Positions 6,300 through 9,525 of a stretch of 9,525 nucleotides of DNA are shown here, piece by piece (positions within the stretch are counted from its first letter, which is position 1; every line of letters starts with the position of its first letter). Position numbers and translations under genes: made by a program. The stretch lies in contig NZ_JANJXQ010000151.1 in the NCBI RefSeq assembly GCF_024708915.1, forward strand, positions 1-9,525. The letters are read 5' to 3'. Origin of the DNA: Thiobacillus sp. (lineage in GTDB: Bacteria > Pseudomonadota > Gammaproteobacteria > Burkholderiales > Thiobacillaceae). The notes under the pieces are model-generated. The model worked only from the letters and a program-made list of their open reading frames with translations. It had not been told where the DNA came from and ran no database searches.

Positions 6300-8198
6300 G
6301 TGCCGATGAACCGACCGCACATTGAACGCCGCCCCCGCTTTCCGGAGCCCCCGGATGCTCACCCCTTGCCCGCACCCGCCAGCCCGTGCCTGCAGGATTG
6401 CATCGCACGCTACGCCGCCGCGATTCCCGGCTTGGCCGAACTCGGCAAGCGACTGGCCACCACCCACGACGCCGGCGCGCTGATCGACCTCCACGAACAG
6501 TGCGCCCTCTTGCTGGAACAGGCCATGTGGTCCGCCGAGGCCGACTTCCCCCCGCTGCTGGCGAGCTACCAGGCACTGTTCCGCGAGCAGGAGGCGCTGA
6601 TCCGGCAGCGCGGCAAGGACGACCGCCACCACTTCATCCTCGGCATCCCGGTGGCGGATCGCCCGTCGCACCTGCGCGCCTGCCTCGAAAGCATCTACCA
6701 GGTCTGCATGCTGTTCGACTACGGCGGCCACGCATCCGGCAGGTGGGACAGGATCCAGGTCGTCGTCAGCGAGGACAGCCGCGACGAAGCCAACGTCCGC
6801 CGGCATATCGAGCTGGTCGAGGAATACCGGCGTAAAGGCCTGCAGGTGGTCCACTTCGGCCTTGCCGAGCAGTACGAACTGCTGCACGCCCTGCCGCCGC
6901 ATACGCGCGAACGGCTGGGCAACCTGCTCACCACCCAGCCCAGGGAAAAATTCTCTCTCAAGGGTCAGGCCGCCAACCGCAACCTCAGCTACCTGAAGTT
7001 TCTGCAGCTGACCGAAAACAGGCACAACACGCTGTATTACCTGGTCGACAGCGACCAGTCGCTGTGCGTGAACCGGCAGACCGCGTCCGGCGAAGAGGTC
7101 GTGGCCGCGCTGAATTACTTCCACGCCATCGACAGGATCTTCCGCACCACCGATACCCTGATGCTCACTGGCAAGCTGGTCGGCGATCCGCCCGTCTCGC
7201 CGGCGGTGATGGCGGCCAACTTTCTCGACGACGTGAGCGCCTTCTTCACCCGCCTGGCCGCGCTGCGCGCCGATCAGGCCTGCCAGTTTCACGCGCCGCC
7301 CAGGCAGCCGGCGGGCGATGCCGCCTATCACGACATGGCCCGCCTCTTCGGCTTCGACAACCAGCCGGCGGCTTTTCCCTATTCATGCCGGCTCGCCGGC
7401 GAACACGACCATCGCGCGTGCCTGGCGGATTTTGCCCGGCGGCTCAATGCCTTCTTCTTCGGCGAGCATCTCACCCGCAAGACCGGGTTTGCCTACGGCA
7501 GCGGCTTCGCCCAGCTCGCTCCGGCGCGCACGGTTTACCCCGGCAACTACATCGTCAACTACGCCGGCCTGAAATACGTCATCCCCTTCGGCCACCTGCG
7601 CCTGCGCATGTCCGGCCCCACCGCGGGGCGGCTGATCGCGGCCGAAATCAGGGAACGCTTCGCCTCCTTCAACATGCCCAACCTGCACCGGCGCACCACC
7701 GAGGCGGGTTGCGGAGACGACTTCCGCCCCGGCGTGGAGGTGGACGAGGCCAGCGTGGATTTGTCCAACGAGTTCGAGCGCCAGTTCTTCGGCGACCTGA
7801 TGCTGTTTTCCACCGAAGCCCTGGTCAAGCGGGCGGACGTGACACGGCCCTTTGCGCAAGACACGATCGAGGCCGTCGTCGCCGAGAAAGAGGCCGAACT
7901 GCTGGCGCTGTACCAGCAAAAGCACGACGCCATCGTCGACAAGAACCGGCAACTGAACGCGCTCGTGTTCGATGCCGGCCATTGGTGGCTGCATGCCCGC
8001 GAGCATTCGCCCGATCTCGCCCATGCGCTGCGGCAGGTGCGCGCCTTCATCGACAACATCGACCGCAACTTTGGCGAGCACGCCTCCGCCTGGGGACAGA
8101 TCCAGTCCGCCGAGCATCGCGCGCAACGCAAGCGGCAGATCGTCAAGGCCTTGATGAATTACCGCGCCGAGCGAGATGCCTGGGACAGCCTGTTCTAA
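6300..8198 (+). CDS. Large glycosyltransferase A-like protein, function unknown
   Basis: This is a 632-residue soluble protein with no signal peptide or membrane helix. Residues about 1-105 are helical with a proline-rich start. From 111 the sequence HFILGIPVADRPSHLRACL, then VVVSEDSRDE (about 154-163) and LYYLVDSDQSL (245-255) follow the order of a GT-A fold. DSD at 250-252 is a plausible metal and nucleotide-sugar motif. Later conserved-looking stretches are KLVGDPPVSPAVMA (292-305) and TVYPGNYIVNYAGLKYVIPFGHLRLRMSGP, the latter spanning about 411-440. A charged, possibly coiled-coil helix spans about 522-555. I do not recognise a named family, and donor and acceptor are unknown. Frame 0 is open only from 6243, so the start is GTG 6300 or ATG 6306; neither has a ribosome site. 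It is convergent with a sulfotransferase, with a 4-base overlap, which hints at but does not prove a joint role in making a sulfated glycan. Confidence 0.75.
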   Translation: MPMNRPHIERRPRFPEPPDAHPLPAPASPCLQDCIARYAAAIPGLAELGKRLATTHDAGALIDLHEQCALLLEQAMWSAEADFPPLLASYQALFREQEALIRQRGKDDRHHFILGIPVADRPSHLRACLESIYQVCMLFDYGGHASGRWDRIQVVVSEDSRDEANVRRHIELVEEYRRKGLQVVHFGLAEQYELLHALPPHTRERLGNLLTTQPREKFSLKGQAANRNLSYLKFLQLTENRHNTLYYLVDSDQSLCVNRQTASGEEVVAALNYFHAIDRIFRTTDTLMLTGKLVGDPPVSPAVMAANFLDDVSAFFTRLAALRADQACQFHAPPRQPAGDAAYHDMARLFGFDNQPAAFPYSCRLAGEHDHRACLADFARRLNAFFFGEHLTRKTGFAYGSGFAQLAPARTVYPGNYIVNYAGLKYVIPFGHLRLRMSGPTAGRLIAAEIRERFASFNMPNLHRRTTEAGCGDDFRPGVEVDEASVDLSNEFERQFFGDLMLFSTEALVKRADVTRPFAQDTIEAVVAEKEAELLALYQQKHDAIVDKNRQLNALVFDAGHWWLHAREHSPDLAHALRQVRAFIDNIDRNFGEHASAWGQIQSAEHRAQRKRQIVKALMNYRAERDAWDSLF

Positions 8199-8932
8199 AG
8201 CGTCGCCGAATCCGCCGCCCGCGCGATGATCCGCGCCCGGCATTCCCGGTAGGCCGTCTGCGCCAGGCTCAGCGCCTCCTCGGGAATCACGACATGCGAA
8301 TAATCCGTTCGGGTCTGGTCGATACTCCCGCTCCGCACCCGCACCGACGTATCCCCCCGGCGCGGCTTACCCGTCTGGCTGAACACTTCGTACCGCTCGC
8401 TCAAGGGCGAATCCAGCGCCAGCCAGCCCGTCAGCCGGGGCAACAGTTGCTCCGGCGCGCGTTGCAGCAGCTCCGCATCGAAGTAGCTGTAGGGCCAGTC
8501 GGTCGTGCGGCAAAACTCGGCCAGCGCCCGCACCCGCTCGACGTAGTAGTTCGCCGCCGCCACCGGCGAGGCATACAAGTCCGGGTCCGGCTTCTGCCGA
8601 AACAGATGCACGATGCTCCTGATCGTGTGCGCCGGCTCCGCCAGCGCCAGCAGAATCTTGATGTCCGCCAGCCCCAGCCGCTCCGGCTTCAGCGCATAGT
8701 CGTTGTGCAGCAGTTTGTCGAAAAGGTAGCGGCTCCCCGGCTTCAGCACCTCGTCGTGCCGGAACGCCGCCAGCTGCCGGTCCAGCGCAGCAGGCTCTTC
8801 GTAGCCGAGGTGCATTTCGTAATAGCCGTTGATCTGCGGGTGCGAGCCGAGAATATGCCCCGCCAGACTGGTGTAGGCGCGCATGTGGCTCAGCAGGAAG
8901 ATGCGGGCGTAGGGATCAGTCGAAGCGCTCAT
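8195..8932 (-). CDS. Sulfotransferase-family protein
   Basis: This 245-residue protein opens with RIFLLSHMRAYTSLAGHILG (residues 10-29), followed by SHPQINGYYEMH. This is the typical first strand, phosphate-binding loop and helix of PAPS-dependent sulfotransferases, and fits the SHMRA-TSL-HILGSHP subtype of bacterial hypothetical sulfotransferases. Such enzymes move sulfate from 3'-phosphoadenylyl sulfate to a hydroxyl on a carbohydrate or small molecule. The acceptor cannot be told from sequence. No transmembrane helix is present. The ATG at 8932 overlaps the stop of a 13-codon ORF as ATGA and has no good ribosome site of its own, suggesting translational coupling. The 3' end overlaps the 3' end of the glycosyltransferase-like gene by four bases (TAG and TAA on opposite strands), so the two were probably placed or maintained together. 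Confidence 0.82.
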   Translation of the reverse strand: MSASTDPYARIFLLSHMRAYTSLAGHILGSHPQINGYYEMHLGYEEPAALDRQLAAFRHDEVLKPGSRYLFDKLLHNDYALKPERLGLADIKILLALAEPAHTIRSIVHLFRQKPDPDLYASPVAAANYYVERVRALAEFCRTTDWPYSYFDAELLQRAPEQLLPRLTGWLALDSPLSERYEVFSQTGKPRRGDTSVRVRSGSIDQTRTDYSHVVIPEEALSLAQTAYRECRARIIARAADSATL

Positions 8933-8970
8933 TGGTTCAATTCGCTGTGGCCGTTCGTCAGGTTCCTCAT
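8929..8970 (-). CDS. Possible 13-codon leader ORF coupled to the sulfotransferase gene
   Basis: ATG at 8970-8968 opens MRNLTNGHSELNQ and stops at TGA 8931-8929, which overlaps the sulfotransferase ATG as ATGA. The preceding hsdR remnant stops at 8972, one base before this ATG. The three frames therefore form a tandem stop-restart chain. It may only pass ribosomes from the remnant to the sulfotransferase. The same frame stays open upstream to about 9050 without an assignable family. Confidence 0.3.
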   Translation of the reverse strand: MRNLTNGHSELNQ

Positions 8971-8971
8971 T

Positions 8972-9352
8972 TCAAAAATCAGGAACAGCCAAGAGCCTCC
9001 GCTGATTTGCCATTCGCAAATGGCGAAGCCGTCTTCGAGTTTGGATTCCAGGCGTGGGCGAAGCGGCGGTGATCAGGGCGTCGAGGCTGCTCAGGCACGA
9101 AGCGAAGACATCCGGGGTGACGATCTCATCCAACAGACGGGCGAACTCGGCTTCGGTCAGTTTGACCCGGTTGAGGGCTTCGAATCTTTCCCGGAAGTTC
9201 TTTTCCAGTGCGGCGCGGTCGCGGATGTCGTCGCGGTATTCATACTTGAGGCCTTGGAGTTTGCCGATGAAGCCGTATTCGATAGTGTCCTCCCGGACGG
9301 CGAAACTCGGGGGTTTAGAGGGCCGGCTGTAGGTGTCTTCTGAATTAGGCAT
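8972..9352 (-). pseudogene. hsdR: Truncated type I restriction subunit R (hsdR) fused in frame to an hsdS-like scrap
   Basis: The frame encodes 126 residues against roughly 750-1000 for an intact HsdR, the ATP-dependent motor and nuclease of type I restriction systems. Residues 1-84 look like the genuine HsdR N-terminus, including VREDTIEYGFIGKLQGLKYE and then DIRDRAALEKNF, FEALNRVKLTEAEFARLLDE and IVTPDVFA. After A84 the nuclease, helicase and C-terminal domains are missing. Residues 85-98, SCLSSLDALITAAS, do not fit HsdR but strongly resemble the C-terminal helix of HsdS specificity subunits (pattern IA-CLSSLDALI-A). The tail after about residue 98 is unassigned. The simplest reading is a deletion joining hsdR 5' to hsdS 3', with a second breakpoint soon after. 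The hsdR name is well supported; the hsdS part is a short match from memory. Confidence 0.8.
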
Positions 9353-9525
9353 GACTAGTGTCGTGACTCAGAAATAAGGGGACGTAATGAAACGGATGGA
9401 TTTTTTCGCAGGGCAAGGCGCGAGGAGAGCGTGGTTGTTGCCGATTTATCGGCTTTACAACCACGGCCTACCCCTTGCGGGTGGGCGACATAGCCGGCTC
9501 TATGGCAACGACGAGCAACGCCGCC
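9353..9525. repeat. Palindromic intergenic element, truncated by the window end
   Basis: No gene is recognisable. A long hairpin is seen at 9431-9464: GTGGTTGT with ACAACCAC (8 bp), then GCCGAT with ATCGGC (6 bp) around a 2-base loop. A second dyad at 9489-9504 pairs CATAG with CTATG around a centre that includes the palindrome AGCCGGCT. The left flank GGATTTTTTCGCAGGGC (9404-9420) looks like the edge of a repeat. The left GTTGTTGCC (9434-9442) reappears inverted, with one mismatch, in GGCAACGAC (9504-9512). That fits a large imperfect inverted repeat continuing past 9525. A MITE-like or other non-coding repeat is likely; copy number in the genome is unknown. Confidence 0.5.

Noticed and set aside
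7064..9343. 759-residue plus-strand open frame spanning three genes
   Set aside because: It crosses the glycosyltransferase-like gene out of frame, then the antisense of the sulfotransferase and hsdR remnant. Its Arg/Pro-rich composition shows it is a shadow.
9431..9464. Integron attC site
   Set aside because: The stem lacks the paired RYYYAAC/GTTRRRY core arrangement with an unpaired central spacer. No integrase or cassette array is present.

Overview
The window looks like a GC-rich betaproteobacterial (or closely related proteobacterial) chromosome. Three things point there. There is a near-perfect Escherichia coli-type dif site at 172-199. There is a LexA protein with two CTGT-N8-ACAG type SOS boxes. 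The met genes are arranged as divergent metR/metE with E. coli-like proteins. The dif site implies that the left end of the window lies in the replication terminus region. All identifications come from reading the sequence and remembered family motifs; no searches were run.

Layout, left to right. Positions 1-171 carry a run of four or five perfect stem-loops ending two bases before dif. metR (complement 378-1289) and metE (1400-3781) diverge from an AT-rich spacer holding a MetR-type operator. metE is good up to residue 735, then breaks. The last zinc ligand and the C-terminal tail are replaced by unrelated sequence. On the other strand come a possible 51-residue small ORF (3618-3773) and a rhodanese/metallo-beta-lactamase fusion protein (3797-5017), probably in persulfide metabolism. 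Next is lexA (complement 5165-5767), whose control region contains two adjoining SOS boxes. Those boxes also cover a plausible promoter for a divergent 84-residue DUF4258-like gene (5906-6160).

The right half is accessory in character. It holds a 632-residue protein with glycosyltransferase A-like motifs (6300-8198) that ends tail to tail, with a 4-base overlap, against a sulfotransferase-family gene (complement 8195-8932). Upstream of the sulfotransferase is a remnant of a type I restriction subunit gene, hsdR (complement 8972-9352). Its first 84 codons are intact and then run in frame into what looks like a scrap of an hsdS 3' end. The window ends in a structured, probably repetitive palindromic element (about 9395-9525 and beyond).

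Several genes touch sulfur chemistry: methionine synthesis, persulfide or thiosulfate handling and sulfate transfer. They are not one operon, and the shared theme may be coincidence. The clearest points of interest are the structured DNA beside dif, the broken metE, the lexA/DUF4258 shared SOS control region, the unfamiliar glycosyltransferase-like protein with its sulfotransferase neighbour, and the hsdR/hsdS deletion scar.
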